Origin: an uncultured Prochlorococcus sp.
GTDB taxonomy: Bacteria > Cyanobacteriota > Cyanobacteriia > PCC-6307 > Cyanobiaceae
DNA length: 60,004 nucleotides
Reading direction: 5' to 3'
NCBI GenBank assembly: GCA_902634795.1
Contig: CACPLK010000004.1
Location: forward strand, 1 to 60,004
Part shown: piece after piece, positions 36,073-52,745 of the stretch
Numbering within the stretch: the first letter of the stretch is position 1
Layout: every line of letters begins with the position of its first letter
Program-made: the position numbers and the translations under genes
The notes under the pieces: model-generated
Databases searched by the model: none
Told to the model about the DNA's origin: nothing
Seen by the model: the letters and a program-made list of their open reading frames with translations, nothing else

Positions 36073-39000
36073 ATGAGCAGAAGCGCGATTCAGGTAGCCA
36101 AAGCAGCTACATATCTGCCTGATTTGGTTGAGGTGCAAAGATCAAGTTTTAAGTGGTTTTTGGATAAAGGCTTAATAGAAGAATTAGACAATTTTTCTCC
36201 CATTACTGACTATACGGGTAAGCTTGAATTACATTTTATAGGTGCAGAATATAAGCTTAAGCGTCCTAGACATGATGTAGAGGAAGCAAAAAGAAGAGAC
36301 GCAACGTTTGCTTCTCAAATGTATGTAACTTGTCGTTTGGTTAATAAAGAAACAGGAGAGATTAAAGAGCAAGAAGTTTTTATCGGTGAATTACCTTTAA
36401 TGACTGAACGCGGAACTTTTATAATTAATGGGGCTGAGAGAGTAATAGTCAATCAAATCGTTCGAAGTCCTGGAGTTTATTTCAAAGATGAGCAAGATAA
36501 AAATGGTAGGAGAACTTACAATGCAAGTGTTATTCCTAATCGCGGAGCTTGGTTAAAGTTTGAAACTGATAAAAATGATTTACTGCACGTTCGTGTAGAT
36601 AAAACACGAAAAATCAATGCTCATGTCTTGATGAGGGCAATGGGTTTATCAGATAATGATGTAATAGATAAATTACGACATCCTGAGTTTTATAAAAAGT
36701 CAATTGATGCGGCAAATGAAGAAGGTATAAGTTCTGAAGACCAAGCTTTGTTAGAGCTTTATAAAAAGTTAAGGCCAGGTGAACCTCCTTCCGTAAGTGG
36801 TGGCCAACAGCTACTACAAACAAGATTTTTTGATCCAAAACGATATGACTTAGGAAGAGTAGGTAGATATAAGATAAATAAGAAATTACGCTTAACTATT
36901 CCTGACACCGTAAGGACACTTACCAACGAAGATGTCCTCTCGACTTTAGATTATTTAATCAATTTAGAATTAGATGTTGGTGGGGCAACTTTGGATGATA
37001 TTGATCATTTAGGAAATAGAAGAGTTAGGTCAGTCGGTGAACTTTTACAAAATCAAGTTCGAGTTGGTCTAAATAGACTTGAAAGGATAATTAAAGAGAG
37101 GATGACTGTTGGAGAAACAGATTCTCTTACTCCAGCGCAATTGGTAAATCCAAAACCTTTAGTTGCAGCAATAAAAGAATTTTTTGGTTCAAGTCAATTA
37201 AGTCAATTTATGGATCAAACGAATCCATTAGCAGAATTAACTCACAAAAGACGTATCTCCGCTTTGGGACCAGGAGGTTTAACTCGTGAAAGAGCGGGTT
37301 TTGCAGTTAGGGATATTCATCCATCTCATTATGGAAGACTTTGCCCAATAGAAACTCCTGAAGGACCAAATGCAGGTTTGATTAATTCTTTAGCAACCCA
37401 TGCACGAGTAAATGAATACGGTTTTATTGAGACACCATTTTGGAAGGTGGAACATGGGCGATTAATTAAAGAAGGTGATCCTATCTATCTTTCTGCAGAT
37501 TTAGAAGATGAATGTAGGGTTGCTCCAGGTGATGTAGCTACAGATGAAGAAGGAAAAATATTGGCAGAACTTGTTCCAGTGAGGTACCGACAAGATTTTG
37601 AAACGGTTTCTCCTGAGCAAGTTGATTATGTGCAACTATCACCTGTTCAAGTTATTTCTGTAGCTGCATCCTTAATTCCATTTTTGGAACACGATGATGC
37701 GAATAGGGCTTTGATGGGTTCCAATATGCAAAGACAAGCAGTTCCACTTTTGCGTCCAGAAAGACCCTTGGTTGGAACTGGTTTAGAGACACAAGTTGCC
37801 AGAGACTCCGGAATGGTTCCAATTTCAAAAGTAAATGGAACAGTGACTTATGTTGATGCGAATGTAATTGTCGTTACTGATGAGGAAGGTAATGATCACA
37901 CTCATTATTTGCAAAAATATCAGAGATCTAATCAAGATACTTGTTTAAACCATAGGCCCATAGTTTTTAATGGTGACCCAGTAATTATTGGTCAAGTCTT
38001 AGCTGATGGTTCGGCATGTGAGGGAGGGGAAATAGCTCTTGGTCAAAATGTATTAATTGCATACATGCCATGGGAAGGTTACAACTACGAAGATGCAATT
38101 CTTGTTAGCGAGAGGTTAGTAAAAGATGATCTATATACTTCTGTACATATAGAAAAATATGAGATAGAGGCTCGTCAAACCAAGCTAGGCCCTGAAGAAA
38201 TAACAAGAGAAATCCCAAATGTATCAGAAGAAAGTCTTGGGAATTTGGATGAAATGGGAATTATTCGAATAGGAGCTTTTGTAGAGAGTGGAGACATTCT
38301 TGTTGGAAAAGTAACTCCTAAAGGAGAGTCAGATCAACCGCCTGAGGAAAAACTTTTAAGAGCAATTTTCGGAGAAAAAGCTAGAGATGTAAGAGATAAT
38401 TCTCTTCGAGTTCCCTCAACTGAGAGAGGACGAGTGGTTGATGTCAGGATTTATACAAGAGAACAAGGTGATGAGCTACCACCTGGAGCAAACATGGTCG
38501 TAAGAGTTTATGTAGCGCAACGCAGGAAAATTCAAGTTGGAGATAAAATGGCTGGTAGGCATGGTAATAAAGGGATTATAAGTAGAATTTTGCCAAGAGA
38601 AGATATGCCTTATCTTCCTGATGGCACACCAGTAGATATATGCCTTAACCCACTTGGTGTACCAAGTAGAATGAATGTAGGCCAAGTTTTTGAGCTCCTT
38701 ATGGGTTGGGCTGCCTCAAACTTGGATTGTCGAGTTAAAATTGTCCCATTTGATGAGATGTATGGACCGGAAATGTCTAATCAGACTGTACAAGCCTACT
38801 TAAAAGAGGCAGCAAACCAGCCAGGTAAATCATGGGTATACAATCCGGAGGACCCTGGAAAGTTACTTCTTAAGGATGGTCGAACAGGAGAACCTTTTGA
38901 TCAACCAGTTGCTGTTGGATACGCTCATTTCCTAAAACTTGTGCATTTAGTAGATGATAAAATTCATGCTCGATCTACAGGTCCATATTCCTTAGTTACT

Positions 39001-39360
39001 CAACAACCACTAGGTGGAAAGGCGCAACAAGGTGGACAGAGATTGGGAGAAATGGAGGTATGGGCACTTGAGGCTTATGGAGCTGCATACACTTTGCAAG
39101 AACTGTTAACTGTAAAATCTGATGATATGCAAGGACGTAATGAAGCACTTAATTCGATTGTAAAAGGTAAACCAATTCCAAGGCCTGGGACTCCAGAATC
39201 TTTCAAAGTTTTAATGAGAGAACTTCAGTCACTGGGTTTAGATATAGGAGTCTATACAGATGATGGAAAAGAAGTTGATCTAATGCAAGATGTCAATCCT
39301 CGCAGAAGCACGCCAAGTAGACCTACCTATGAATCATTAGGTAAAGAATACGAAGAGTAA
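36073..39360 (+). CDS. rpoB: RNA polymerase beta subunit
   Basis: 1095 residues, the size seen in marine picocyanobacteria. Core motifs include the rifampicin-pocket region ([20 protein letters not shown], then [11 protein letters not shown]), [25 protein letters not shown] and the C-terminal [12 protein letters not shown]. It starts the operon with rpoC1 (42-base gap) and rpoC2. Nothing unusual. Confidence 0.98.
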   Translation: MSRSAIQVAKAATYLPDLVEVQRSSFKWFLDKGLIEELDNFSPITDYTGKLELHFIGAEYKLKRPRHDVEEAKRRDATFASQMYVTCRLVNKETGEIKEQEVFIGELPLMTERGTFIINGAERVIVNQIVRSPGVYFKDEQDKNGRRTYNASVIPNRGAWLKFETDKNDLLHVRVDKTRKINAHVLMRAMGLSDNDVIDKLRHPEFYKKSIDAANEEGISSEDQALLELYKKLRPGEPPSVSGGQQLLQTRFFDPKRYDLGRVGRYKINKKLRLTIPDTVRTLTNEDVLSTLDYLINLELDVGGATLDDIDHLGNRRVRSVGELLQNQVRVGLNRLERIIKERMTVGETDSLTPAQLVNPKPLVAAIKEFFGSSQLSQFMDQTNPLAELTHKRRISALGPGGLTRERAGFAVRDIHPSHYGRLCPIETPEGPNAGLINSLATHARVNEYGFIETPFWKVEHGRLIKEGDPIYLSADLEDECRVAPGDVATDEEGKILAELVPVRYRQDFETVSPEQVDYVQLSPVQVISVAASLIPFLEHDDANRALMGSNMQRQAVPLLRPERPLVGTGLETQVARDSGMVPISKVNGTVTYVDANVIVVTDEEGNDHTHYLQKYQRSNQDTCLNHRPIVFNGDPVIIGQVLADGSACEGGEIALGQNVLIAYMPWEGYNYEDAILVSERLVKDDLYTSVHIEKYEIEARQTKLGPEEITREIPNVSEESLGNLDEMGIIRIGAFVESGDILVGKVTPKGESDQPPEEKLLRAIFGEKARDVRDNSLRVPSTERGRVVDVRIYTREQGDELPPGANMVVRVYVAQRRKIQVGDKMAGRHGNKGIISRILPREDMPYLPDGTPVDICLNPLGVPSRMNVGQVFELLMGWAASNLDCRVKIVPFDEMYGPEMSNQTVQAYLKEAANQPGKSWVYNPEDPGKLLLKDGRTGEPFDQPVAVGYAHFLKLVHLVDDKIHARSTGPYSLVTQQPLGGKAQQGGQRLGEMEVWALEAYGAAYTLQELLTVKSDDMQGRNEALNSIVKGKPIPRPGTPESFKVLMRELQSLGLDIGVYTDDGKEVDLMQDVNPRRSTPSRPTYESLGKEYEE

Positions 39361-39402
39361 TCGAGTCAACTGAAACAAACTATCTAAACACACCAATCTC
39401 TC

Positions 39403-41310
39403 ATGACCAATAGCAATCTACGTACGGAAAATCATTTTGATTATGTCAAAATAAAATTAGCCTCCCCTGAAAGAGTAATGGAATGGGGGCAAAGAACTTT
39501 GCCTAATGGTCAGGTCGTAGGGGAAGTAACCAAGCCAGAAACAATAAATTATCGAACACTTAAGCCTGAAATGGACGGTTTATTTTGTGAAAAGATTTTT
39601 GGTCCATCAAAGGATTGGGAATGTCATTGTGGGAAATATAAGAGAGTTAGACATCGTGGAATTGTTTGTGAAAGGTGCGGTGTTGAAGTAACAGAGAGTC
39701 GGGTAAGGAGACATAGAATGGGATTTATCAAATTAGCAGCTCCTGTATCACATGTTTGGTATCTAAAAGGTATTCCTAGTTATGTTGCTATTTTGCTAGA
39801 CATGCCTCTTAGAGATGTTGAGCAAATTGTTTACTTTAATTGTTATGTGGTTTTAGATATCGGAGATAGTAAAGATCTAAAATATAAGCAGCTATTAACA
39901 GAAGATGAATGGCTTGAGATTGAAGACGAGATTTATGCCGAGGATTCAACTATCGAGAATGAACCCATTGTTGGTATAGGTGCAGAGGCTTTAAAACAAT
40001 TACTTGAAGATTTAAATTTAAAAGAAGTTGCTGAGCAATTGCGCGAAGAAATTGCAACAAGCAAAGGTCAGAAAAGGGCTAAGCTTATCAAGAGACTTAG
40101 GGTGATCGATAACTTTATTGCTACGAGTGCAAGTCCAGAGTGGATGGTTTTAGATGCGATACCTGTGATACCTCCTGATTTGAGGCCTATGGTTCAATTA
40201 GATGGGGGTAGATTTGCTACCTCAGATTTAAATGACTTATATAGAAGAGTAATTAATAGAAACAACCGTCTTGCTCGTCTTCAGGAAATATTAGCCCCAG
40301 AAATAATAGTTAGAAATGAAAAAAGGATGCTACAAGAGGCTGTAGATGCACTTATTGATAATGGTAGAAGGGGAAGAACTGTTGTTGGCGCTAATAATCG
40401 CCCCTTGAAATCATTAAGCGATATTATCGAGGGTAAGCAAGGTAGATTTAGGCAGAACTTGCTTGGTAAACGAGTTGATTATTCAGGTCGCTCAGTAATA
40501 GTTGTTGGACCCAAGTTAAAAATGCATCAATGTGGATTGCCAAAGGAAATGGCAATAGAGCTTTTCCAGCCTTTTGTAATTCATAGATTGATTCGTCAGA
40601 ACATTGTCAATAACATCAAAGCAGCAAAGAAATTGATACAGAAAGCTGACGATGAAGTTATGCAGGTTTTACAGGAAGTAATAGATGGTCATCCTATCCT
40701 TCTAAACCGAGCTCCAACTTTGCACCGACTAGGCATTCAAGCTTTTGAGCCTAAATTAGTTGCCGGACGTGCTATACAGCTACATCCATTGGTATGTCCA
40801 GCTTTTAATGCTGATTTTGATGGAGATCAAATGGCTGTTCATGTTCCTCTAGCGATTGAGGCGCAGACAGAAGCAAGGATGTTAATGCTAGCTAGTAACA
40901 ATATCCTTTCCCCTGCAACTGGGGATCCAATTGTTACCCCGTCTCAAGATATGGTTTTAGGGTCTTACTACCTAACCGCAATTCAACCTCAAGCAATTCA
41001 GCCTAAGTTTGGGGATCATGCATATACATATGCGTCACTAGATGACGTCTTACAAGCGCTTGAAGATAAGAGAATAGATTTACATGATTGGGTTTGGGTC
41101 CGATTTTCTGGTGAAATTGAGGATGATGATGAGCTTCAGGAACCTCGCAAGTCGGAGACTTTGGAAGATGGTACTCGTATTGAGGAATGGACATATAGAC
41201 GTGACCGATTAGATGAAGATGGAAGTTTAATTAGTCGTTATATTTTGACTACAGTTGGCCGGGTCGTAATGAACCATACAATTATTGATGCTGTAGCAGC
41301 AACCTCATAA
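39403..41310 (+). CDS. rpoC1: RNA polymerase gamma subunit (RpoC1)
   Basis: 635 residues, the N-terminal half of bacterial beta-prime. The zinc-ribbon cysteines lie in [20 protein letters not shown] (about residues 69-88), and the catalytic magnesium site [14 protein letters not shown] is intact. Splitting of beta-prime into RpoC1 and RpoC2 is diagnostic for cyanobacteria and plastids. Confidence 0.98.
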   Translation: MTNSNLRTENHFDYVKIKLASPERVMEWGQRTLPNGQVVGEVTKPETINYRTLKPEMDGLFCEKIFGPSKDWECHCGKYKRVRHRGIVCERCGVEVTESRVRRHRMGFIKLAAPVSHVWYLKGIPSYVAILLDMPLRDVEQIVYFNCYVVLDIGDSKDLKYKQLLTEDEWLEIEDEIYAEDSTIENEPIVGIGAEALKQLLEDLNLKEVAEQLREEIATSKGQKRAKLIKRLRVIDNFIATSASPEWMVLDAIPVIPPDLRPMVQLDGGRFATSDLNDLYRRVINRNNRLARLQEILAPEIIVRNEKRMLQEAVDALIDNGRRGRTVVGANNRPLKSLSDIIEGKQGRFRQNLLGKRVDYSGRSVIVVGPKLKMHQCGLPKEMAIELFQPFVIHRLIRQNIVNNIKAAKKLIQKADDEVMQVLQEVIDGHPILLNRAPTLHRLGIQAFEPKLVAGRAIQLHPLVCPAFNADFDGDQMAVHVPLAIEAQTEARMLMLASNNILSPATGDPIVTPSQDMVLGSYYLTAIQPQAIQPKFGDHAYTYASLDDVLQALEDKRIDLHDWVWVRFSGEIEDDDELQEPRKSETLEDGTRIEEWTYRRDRLDEDGSLISRYILTTVGRVVMNHTIIDAVAATS

Positions 41311-41343
41311 CTCTTAGAACAAATTCCCTTTTTTCTTGAATAG

Positions 41344-45462
<4,119 letters not shown>

Positions 45463-45498
45463 ATTAATTTTTCTACAATAATCTTTTAAATTTTCTAA

Positions 45499-46757
<1,259 letters not shown>

Positions 46758-46786
46758 GTAAGAAAAAATATGATTCTTGAAATCTT

Positions 46787-48553
46787 ATGACTGTTATTGA
46801 TTGGTTTATTTTATGTCTTTATTTAATATTTTCTTTGGTATTAGGAATATATATCTCTCTAAAAAATCAAAATGAGGCAGACTATTTTGTTGCGGGCCGT
46901 CGTCTGAATGGTTTGCTTGCAGGCATGTCAATGGCTGCAACAACGTTTTCGATTGATACACCTCTGTATGTGGCCGGTATTATTGGGACTAGGGGATTGG
47001 CAGGAAACTGGGAGTGGTGGAGTTTTGGACTTGCACATGTTGCTATGACAGTTATATTCGCTCCTCTTTGGAGGCGTAGTAGAGTATTAACTGATGCCAC
47101 CTTTACTGAATTACGTTATGGGGGTAAACCAGCAGCTTATTTAAGAGGTATAAAAGCTTTCTTACTCTCTGTTCCAATTAATTGTATTGGGATTGGTTAT
47201 GCATTCTTGGCAATGCGTAAAGTGGCTGAATCATTAGGTGTAGTGGATGGACATATTGTTTTTGGACCCTTTACTGACACGATACTTTTAATGGTTTTAG
47301 TTGCTTTGTTTTTGCTTTTTTACACTGTACTAGGTGGTCTTTGGGCAGTAGTAATTAATGATTTTGTACAACTTGTATTAGCTCTTTTAGGCGCGTTCGC
47401 TGTTTGCTTTGTAGCACTTGATGCTACAGGTGGTATGACGGATTTGTTAGTAAAGTTAGAGGCATTAGATCGACCTGAGCTCCTTTCTTTATTCCCATGG
47501 ACATTAAATAAAGATGGTTTTAATTGGTTGGATAGTTCAGGAATAAGCATTACTACTTTTTTCGCTTTTATTTCTTTGCAGTGGTGGAGTTTTAGACGTA
47601 GTGATGGAGGTGGGGAATTTATTCAGCGTTTATTGGCTACTAAAGATGAAAAACAAGCAACTCTGGCAGGAATAGTTTTTTTAATTGTGAATTATCTTAT
47701 TCGCAGTTGGCTTTGGATTTTAGTTGGCTTGGCTGGTTTAGTCCTCTTGCCTCAACAAACTGACTGGGAATTAAGTTATCCAAGTCTCGCTGTTACATAT
47801 TTACCACCTGTTGGTCTTGGTTTAGTTGTGGTTTCATTAGTTGCTGCATTTATGAGTACCGTAAGTACTTCAATTAATTGGGGCGCAAGTTATCTTGCTC
47901 ATGATCTTTATAAAAGATTTGTGAGGCCATCGGCTGGCCCTAGAGAAATGATTCTCATGGGCCAGGTTGCAAGTGTTTTGTTGTTGTTAATTGGAGTCGT
48001 CACTGCTCTATTTAGTAACAGTATTGGTTCAATGTTTAGACTTGTTATTGCAATAGGAACAGGACCAGGAGCTGTTCTTGTACTTCGGTGGTTTTGGTGG
48101 CGAGTTAATGCTCTAGCGGAACTTTCCGCAATGCTTAGTGGTTTTTTTATAGGCTTATTCACCTCAGTCTCTCCCTATTTTACAATTGAAGATTTCGGGA
48201 AAAGACTCTTATTTACTACTACATTTACAGCTGTGATTTGGTTGCTTACTTTATTTTTTACTGAGCCAGAGTCTGAGGAGACACTCAATAAATTTGTGAT
48301 GCAGGTAAAACCCCCAGGTCCTGGTTGGAAAAAAATTAGAAAAAGTCTGAATATCGAGCCTGTTGATAATTTGTCAGTACTTGGATCTCGCTTTGTTTTA
48401 GGCTCAGGGATTCTCTATGGTGGATTAGTCAGTATAGGGGCTTTCTTATTACATCAAGAAAGGAGCGCTTGGATTGCTCTTTTAATTGCTGTGAGTTGTA
48501 TGTTTTTAATGAAGAAAACAAAACTAATAACTCAAAAAGTTGACCCTCGATAG
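46787..48553 (+). CDS. Sodium:solute symporter family transporter
   Basis: 588 residues with about 13-14 membrane helices. SSS-family marks: DYFVAGRRLNGLLAGMSMAA (about 32-51) and AAFMSTVSTSINWGASYLAHD (about 355-375), with the Ser/Thr-rich sodium site. No substrate can be assigned; the long family covers sugars, amino acids and anions. It stands alone after rlmN. In marine cyanobacteria a sodium gradient is the likely driver. Confidence 0.85.
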   Translation: MTVIDWFILCLYLIFSLVLGIYISLKNQNEADYFVAGRRLNGLLAGMSMAATTFSIDTPLYVAGIIGTRGLAGNWEWWSFGLAHVAMTVIFAPLWRRSRVLTDATFTELRYGGKPAAYLRGIKAFLLSVPINCIGIGYAFLAMRKVAESLGVVDGHIVFGPFTDTILLMVLVALFLLFYTVLGGLWAVVINDFVQLVLALLGAFAVCFVALDATGGMTDLLVKLEALDRPELLSLFPWTLNKDGFNWLDSSGISITTFFAFISLQWWSFRRSDGGGEFIQRLLATKDEKQATLAGIVFLIVNYLIRSWLWILVGLAGLVLLPQQTDWELSYPSLAVTYLPPVGLGLVVVSLVAAFMSTVSTSINWGASYLAHDLYKRFVRPSAGPREMILMGQVASVLLLLIGVVTALFSNSIGSMFRLVIAIGTGPGAVLVLRWFWWRVNALAELSAMLSGFFIGLFTSVSPYFTIEDFGKRLLFTTTFTAVIWLLTLFFTEPESEETLNKFVMQVKPPGPGWKKIRKSLNIEPVDNLSVLGSRFVLGSGILYGGLVSIGAFLLHQERSAWIALLIAVSCMFLMKKTKLITQKVDPR

Positions 48554-48603
48554 CTAAATGGTCAAAATTTAGAGCAGAATAGAATTCTAATTAGTTTGTA
48601 ACT

Positions 48604-48729
48604 TTGGGTTTTTTACGAACAACTCTTTTCCCTATTTTAATTGTTGCTCTTTTTGCTGTTGCTTTGTTTGCTGTAAGCGCTCGGATTTGGCTCCCTGGGG
48701 ATATGCTTGCACCAGCACCAATTAATTAA
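48604..48729 (+). CDS. Small membrane protein, 41 aa
   Basis: TTG at 48604 after an in-frame stop; TAA at 48727-48729. A single membrane helix (TLFPILIVALFAVALFAVSA) is followed by RIWLPGDMLAPAPIN. The Pro-rich end and overall plan look like a small membrane protein conserved in marine picocyanobacteria. Function unknown. It lies between the symporter and the HEAT-repeat gene. Confidence 0.6.
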   Translation: MGFLRTTLFPILIVALFAVALFAVSARIWLPGDMLAPAPIN

Positions 48730-48752
48730 TTTGCTCGTCTTCTTTCAGAGCT

Positions 48753-49562
48753 ATGAATGATGAAAATCAGAAATTAAGTGAAAAAGGGTTGGCTAATTTG
48801 GCCATAGACCCTGATCTTTTAGCGAGAGAATTAGCTGCTCAACTGGCAGGAGATCCTTTAGATGAAATTGAATTAGATAAAATTGATGGAGATCAAAGGA
48901 ATACATCAAATGAATGTGATCTTGCGTTGAAATGGCTTCAATCCGGGAATAATGAGAGACTTCAGGGCTTAAGAGTCTTTTGCGAACATCGAGACCCTAG
49001 AGCTCTTCCATTCTTATTGCCTTTACTTGACGAGCCTTCTCCAGTAGTCAGGATGAGCGCTGTTTATGCTTTAGGTAGAAATCCTTGCCCAAAAGCTGTA
49101 GATCTTCTATTGCATTTGTTGAGGTTTGATAGTAACGCTTATGTTCGAAAAGCTACTGCATGGAGTCTCGGAAATTACCCTGACGCCCCAGTTCTAGAAC
49201 CTCTGATTAATGCATTAAAACAAGATGTAGCTGCCGTGAGGTTGTGGGCATCCAGCTCCCTAGCAGAGGTTGGGCTAAATTCAGCAAAGAGCTCTCACCC
49301 AGCCGCGAATCAATTACTTGAAAGTTTGCAAGTCGATGGTGAACCCATTGTTCGAAGTAACTGTATTTGGTCCCTAGGCCGCCTTTATTTATTTTTGAGC
49401 GTGGAAATCCAAATTCAAATAGTAGAGACTTTTATTTCTGTTTTATTAAACGATAGAGAGCCTTCTGTCAGGTATGAAGCAAGGACAGCTCTGGAGCAAT
49501 TGGATAATCCAGAGGTACAAAAAAAATTAAAATCATTAATTGATGATGGTCAATTGGTTTAA
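48753..49562 (+). CDS. HEAT-repeat protein
   Basis: 269 residues. From about residue 75 on there are helical HEAT/PBS-lyase-type repeats (RALPFLLPLLDEPSPVVRMS, YVRKATAWSLGNYPDAPVLE, VRSNCIWSLGRL, VRYEARTALEQL). The repeats resemble those of the CpcE/NblB group, which handle bilins in organisms with phycobilisomes. In Prochlorococcus the role is unknown. Acidic N-terminus. Possible partner of the downstream DUF2997/Ycf35 genes. Confidence 0.8.
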   Translation: MNDENQKLSEKGLANLAIDPDLLARELAAQLAGDPLDEIELDKIDGDQRNTSNECDLALKWLQSGNNERLQGLRVFCEHRDPRALPFLLPLLDEPSPVVRMSAVYALGRNPCPKAVDLLLHLLRFDSNAYVRKATAWSLGNYPDAPVLEPLINALKQDVAAVRLWASSSLAEVGLNSAKSSHPAANQLLESLQVDGEPIVRSNCIWSLGRLYLFLSVEIQIQIVETFISVLLNDREPSVRYEARTALEQLDNPEVQKKLKSLIDDGQLV

Positions 49563-49650
49563 TTTTTGTACAAAAACAATTCGTTGTAATTAATAATTCG
49601 CGTTTCTATAGTTTTTTTCTATATCATGCGAGACTTAGGGCCTCAATTTC

Positions 49651-49854
49651 ATGCCACAACGCACATTGCGCTTTAAAATCCGACAAGATGGACGGGTTGA
49701 AGAAACCGTTGAAGGTCTTGTTGGTGAGGCATGTATTGATTTGACTGAGAAGCTTGAGGAAGCCTTAGGCACCGTTGAAAGGAGAGAGCCAACCTCTGAT
49801 ACCTTTCTTCGCGAAAATGTTCAAAAACAGACTATTCCTGCAGAAATCCACTGA
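49651..49854 (+). CDS. DUF2997 protein
   Basis: 67 residues. RTLRFKIRQDGRVEETVEGL and GEACIDLTEKLEEALG match the DUF2997 family of cyanobacteria. It overlaps ycf35 by one base (stop TGA, start ATG at 49854) and is followed by a ferredoxin-like gene, a linkage typical of cyanobacteria. Function unknown. Confidence 0.88.
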   Translation: MPQRTLRFKIRQDGRVEETVEGLVGEACIDLTEKLEEALGTVERREPTSDTFLRENVQKQTIPAEIH

Positions 49855-50246
49855 TGTCACATTTCAGCACAGTTAAAACCCAACTTCGTAAGAAAGAGTT
49901 CCTTAAACAGGCTCTCATAGACTTAGGGTATGTCCCCAATGAAGGTGAAAATCTCGTCAGAGGTTATAGAGGTCAAACTGTAAAAGCTCAAATGACTGTT
50001 GAGATGAGTAAGGGAGCAGACATTGGATTTCGTTGGAATGAAGGCTCAAAATCATATGAACTTGTAACTGACCTTGATCTCTGGAAACAATCAATTCCAA
50101 TTGAAAGATTTTTAGCCCAGGTCACTCAACGTTATGCTCTAAACACTGTTCTTGATTCAACTGCTCATGAAGGATTTCAAGTGTCTGAGCAAAAACAAAA
50201 TTTAGATGGATCAATAGAATTAGTTGTTACTCGTTGGGATTCCTAA
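49854..50246 (+). CDS. ycf35: Ycf35 (DUF1257) protein
   Basis: 130 residues. MSHFSTVKTQLRKKEFLKQA, NLVRGYRGQT and a C-terminal RYALNTVLDSTAHEGF are typical of Ycf35, a protein also encoded in red-algal plastids. Function unknown. Coupled to the DUF2997 gene and 15 bases before the ferredoxin-like gene. Confidence 0.93.
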   Translation: MSHFSTVKTQLRKKEFLKQALIDLGYVPNEGENLVRGYRGQTVKAQMTVEMSKGADIGFRWNEGSKSYELVTDLDLWKQSIPIERFLAQVTQRYALNTVLDSTAHEGFQVSEQKQNLDGSIELVVTRWDS

Positions 50247-50261
50247 GACTGTTTTTGAAAA

Positions 50262-50681
50262 TTGACTTTTGATCCTAGAGTTGCTTTTGAAACTAGGTCT
50301 AGTGAATATTATTCCTCGAATAATATTTATGATCCAAATATTGCATACGAAGCAGCTAATAATGAAGATTTTGAACTCAGTGGCAGAGATCCAGTTCTTG
50401 GAGGCAAGTTAAGGGAAAAGGCCGTTTGGGTTGATGAGAGAAAATGCATTGGCTGTACATACTGTAGTTCAGTTGCTACTAACACTTTTGCAATGGAGCC
50501 TGAACAAGGCAGAGCAAGAGCGTTTAGACAAGATGGAGATAGTGATGAATTAATACAAGAAGCCATAGATACCTGCCCTGTTGATTGCATAGATTGGGTT
50601 TCTTTCGAAGACTTAATTAAATTGAAAGAAGTCTTAAAAAATCATCATTTTAGGAATTTAGGTTTACCACCGGTTACTTGA
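50262..50681 (+). CDS. Ferredoxin-like protein with one [4Fe-4S] motif
   Basis: 139 residues. RKCIGCTYCSSVATNTF holds Cys at the C-x-x-C-x-x-C positions and a distant CPVDCIDW provides the fourth, so one [4Fe-4S] cluster (3+1). The N-terminal 50 residues are acidic and low in structure. TTG start at 50262. It follows ycf35 and precedes an aldo/keto reductase by 16 bases, which might be its redox partner (inference). Confidence 0.88.
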   Translation: MTFDPRVAFETRSSEYYSSNNIYDPNIAYEAANNEDFELSGRDPVLGGKLREKAVWVDERKCIGCTYCSSVATNTFAMEPEQGRARAFRQDGDSDELIQEAIDTCPVDCIDWVSFEDLIKLKEVLKNHHFRNLGLPPVT

Positions 50682-50697
50682 TTTTTAAAATATAAAA

Positions 50698-51924
50698 GTG
50701 TCAAGAATTAAAAATAGTCATAACAATTCAATACCCAGAAGAAGATTTGGTCGGACAGAGATTCAGATGCCAGTTTTATCGCTTGGAGGGATGCGCTTTC
50801 AACAAAGCTGGAATGATTTAGATCCCAAAGAGATTGATAAGCAACAACAAGACATCTTGCGAAAAACTATTAAACATGCTTCTCAAAAAGGGATGCATCA
50901 TATAGAAACTGCTCGTCATTATGGAACATCAGAGCGCCAGATAGGCTGGGCCTTTGCTCAAATCGATGACCCAAAAAGAATATTGCAAACGAAAATCCCA
51001 CCAAATAATGACCCTTCGATATTTGAGCAAGAACTTGAGTTAAGTATGAGTAGATTAAATTCTCAAAAAATTGATTTATTAGCTATTCATGGTATTAATA
51101 TTCCTGAGCATTTGGATATGACTATTCGTCCTAATGGATGTCTACAGATTGTGCGTCAATGGCAAAAAGATGGTCTTGTTGGTCATATTGGCTTCTCAAC
51201 TCATGCAAACGTTGACCTGATCATTAAAACAATTGAAACAGGATTTTTTGACTATGTTAATTTGCATTGGTATTTTATACGTCAGGAAAATGAAAGAGCT
51301 TTACAAGCTGCGAATGCTCATGATATGGGTGTTTTTATTATAAGTCCTACAGATAAGGGAGGTCATTTACATACACCGTCATTGAAACTTTTAGATTTAT
51401 GTAGTCCTTTGCATCCAATAGAATTTAATGATCTGTTTTGTTTGAGGGATGAAAGAATTCATACATTAAGTGTTGGAGCGTCAAAGCCTGAAGATCTAGA
51501 TATTCATTTAGGTGCGATCTCTAAAATGGATATAATGCATGGTTTAATTAACACTATAGATAAAAGATTAGTAAATGCCTCATATAAGTCGCTTGGAGAG
51601 TCATGGTTGACTACTTGGAAGATAGGCTTACCTAGTTGGGACCAAACCCCAGGAGAGATTAATATACCTACTTTGCTATGGCTGAATAATTTATTAGAGG
51701 CTTGGGATATGGAAAGCTTTGCGAAAGATCGTTATGGTCTGTTAGGCAGAGGAGGACATTGGTTCCCAGGTTCAAACGCAGATTGTTTGGATTGTGAAGT
51801 GAGCGAGGATGACTTGAAAAAAGTTTTGATTAATAGCCCGTGGAGCTCTGAAATTCCTTCTATACTTAGAAGATTGAAAGATAGATTGGGTGGAGAAAGA
51901 AGAGATAGATTATGGGGAATTTAG
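50698..51924 (+). CDS. Aldo/keto reductase
   Basis: 408 residues, GTG start. RRRFGRTEIQMPVLSLGGMR, IETARHYGTSERQIGWA (catalytic Tyr) and LLAIHGIN fit the AKR barrel. The C-terminal extension with RGGHWFPGSNADCLDCEVSE resembles the tail of COG1453 reductases but only two cysteines remain, too few for a canonical 4Fe-4S cluster. Substrate unknown. It is convergent with rsmG by four bases. Confidence 0.85.
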   Translation: MSRIKNSHNNSIPRRRFGRTEIQMPVLSLGGMRFQQSWNDLDPKEIDKQQQDILRKTIKHASQKGMHHIETARHYGTSERQIGWAFAQIDDPKRILQTKIPPNNDPSIFEQELELSMSRLNSQKIDLLAIHGINIPEHLDMTIRPNGCLQIVRQWQKDGLVGHIGFSTHANVDLIIKTIETGFFDYVNLHWYFIRQENERALQAANAHDMGVFIISPTDKGGHLHTPSLKLLDLCSPLHPIEFNDLFCLRDERIHTLSVGASKPEDLDIHLGAISKMDIMHGLINTIDKRLVNASYKSLGESWLTTWKIGLPSWDQTPGEINIPTLLWLNNLLEAWDMESFAKDRYGLLGRGGHWFPGSNADCLDCEVSEDDLKKVLINSPWSSEIPSILRRLKDRLGGERRDRLWGI

Positions 51925-52667
51925 TAACCTAAAGGCTGTTTTTTGGGTTTGCCAATTGACCTTGGATATTGATTAGGACATTTATTAATCGAACTAATCC
52001 TAAAAATATTCCTAATACCGCGATTATTAGGGAGAACGAATTTATGTGTTCGCTGGATTTCTGCATTTAGTTCAATTAAAGCTTTTTCCAGTATTTGTTG
52101 CTCTGTTTCATTCCAGCTTCCTTTAAATATAAGCGCTTGACCTGTCGAATTTAAAAAAGGCACGAGATATTCTGCTACTACATTTGCAGAAGCAACTGCT
52201 CTTGCAATGGCATAGTCAAAATTACTTCGAAGGGTTGGATCCCTTCCTGCTGTCTCAGCTCGTTCAGTTAAGACTGTGATACGAGAATCCAATCCAATTT
52301 CTTTAGAAACTTCTTTTAGAAAAGTCGTTTTTTTACTTGAAGAATCTAAAAGGGTAATATTTGAATTTGGTATTGCTATAGCTATGGCAATACCAGGAAA
52401 ACCACAGCCAGAACCAATATCTATGTATTTATGAGAATGTTCAGGGTATTGAAGTTCTTCATGCAGTGGTAACAAGCTGTCACATACTTGTGAAGTCCAG
52501 AAATCATCTCCATCAACTAAACGAGTAAGGTTGGTCTTTTTATTCCATTCTCTAAGTAAATCTTGTAAATGGATAAATTGAGCTAATTGTTTGTCACATG
52601 GCACCCATTTAAGCTCATTCCATATCATGAGATGATTTGCTTTTTTGCTGTTTTTATCAGTAGACAT
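51921..52667 (-). CDS. rsmG: 16S rRNA guanine-N7 methyltransferase RsmG
   Basis: 248 residues. Methylates a guanine in the 530 loop of 16S rRNA. SAM motif YIDIGSGCGFPGIAIAIA, then NITLLDSSSKKTTFLKEV, TERAE and the AIARAVAS region mark the family. The C-terminus (NRGIRNIFRISSI) is short, ending in a basic stretch. Tail-to-tail overlap with the reductase. Confidence 0.95.
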   Translation of the reverse strand: MSTDKNSKKANHLMIWNELKWVPCDKQLAQFIHLQDLLREWNKKTNLTRLVDGDDFWTSQVCDSLLPLHEELQYPEHSHKYIDIGSGCGFPGIAIAIAIPNSNITLLDSSSKKTTFLKEVSKEIGLDSRITVLTERAETAGRDPTLRSNFDYAIARAVASANVVAEYLVPFLNSTGQALIFKGSWNETEQQILEKALIELNAEIQRTHKFVLPNNRGIRNIFRISSINKCPNQYPRSIGKPKKQPLGY

Positions 52668-52745
52668 TTTGAATTGTTTTTTGAAATAGTCAGTCCTGAG
52701 ATATTCAGATAAAATCCATACATTATTAGATCATATTTTCTTTAG

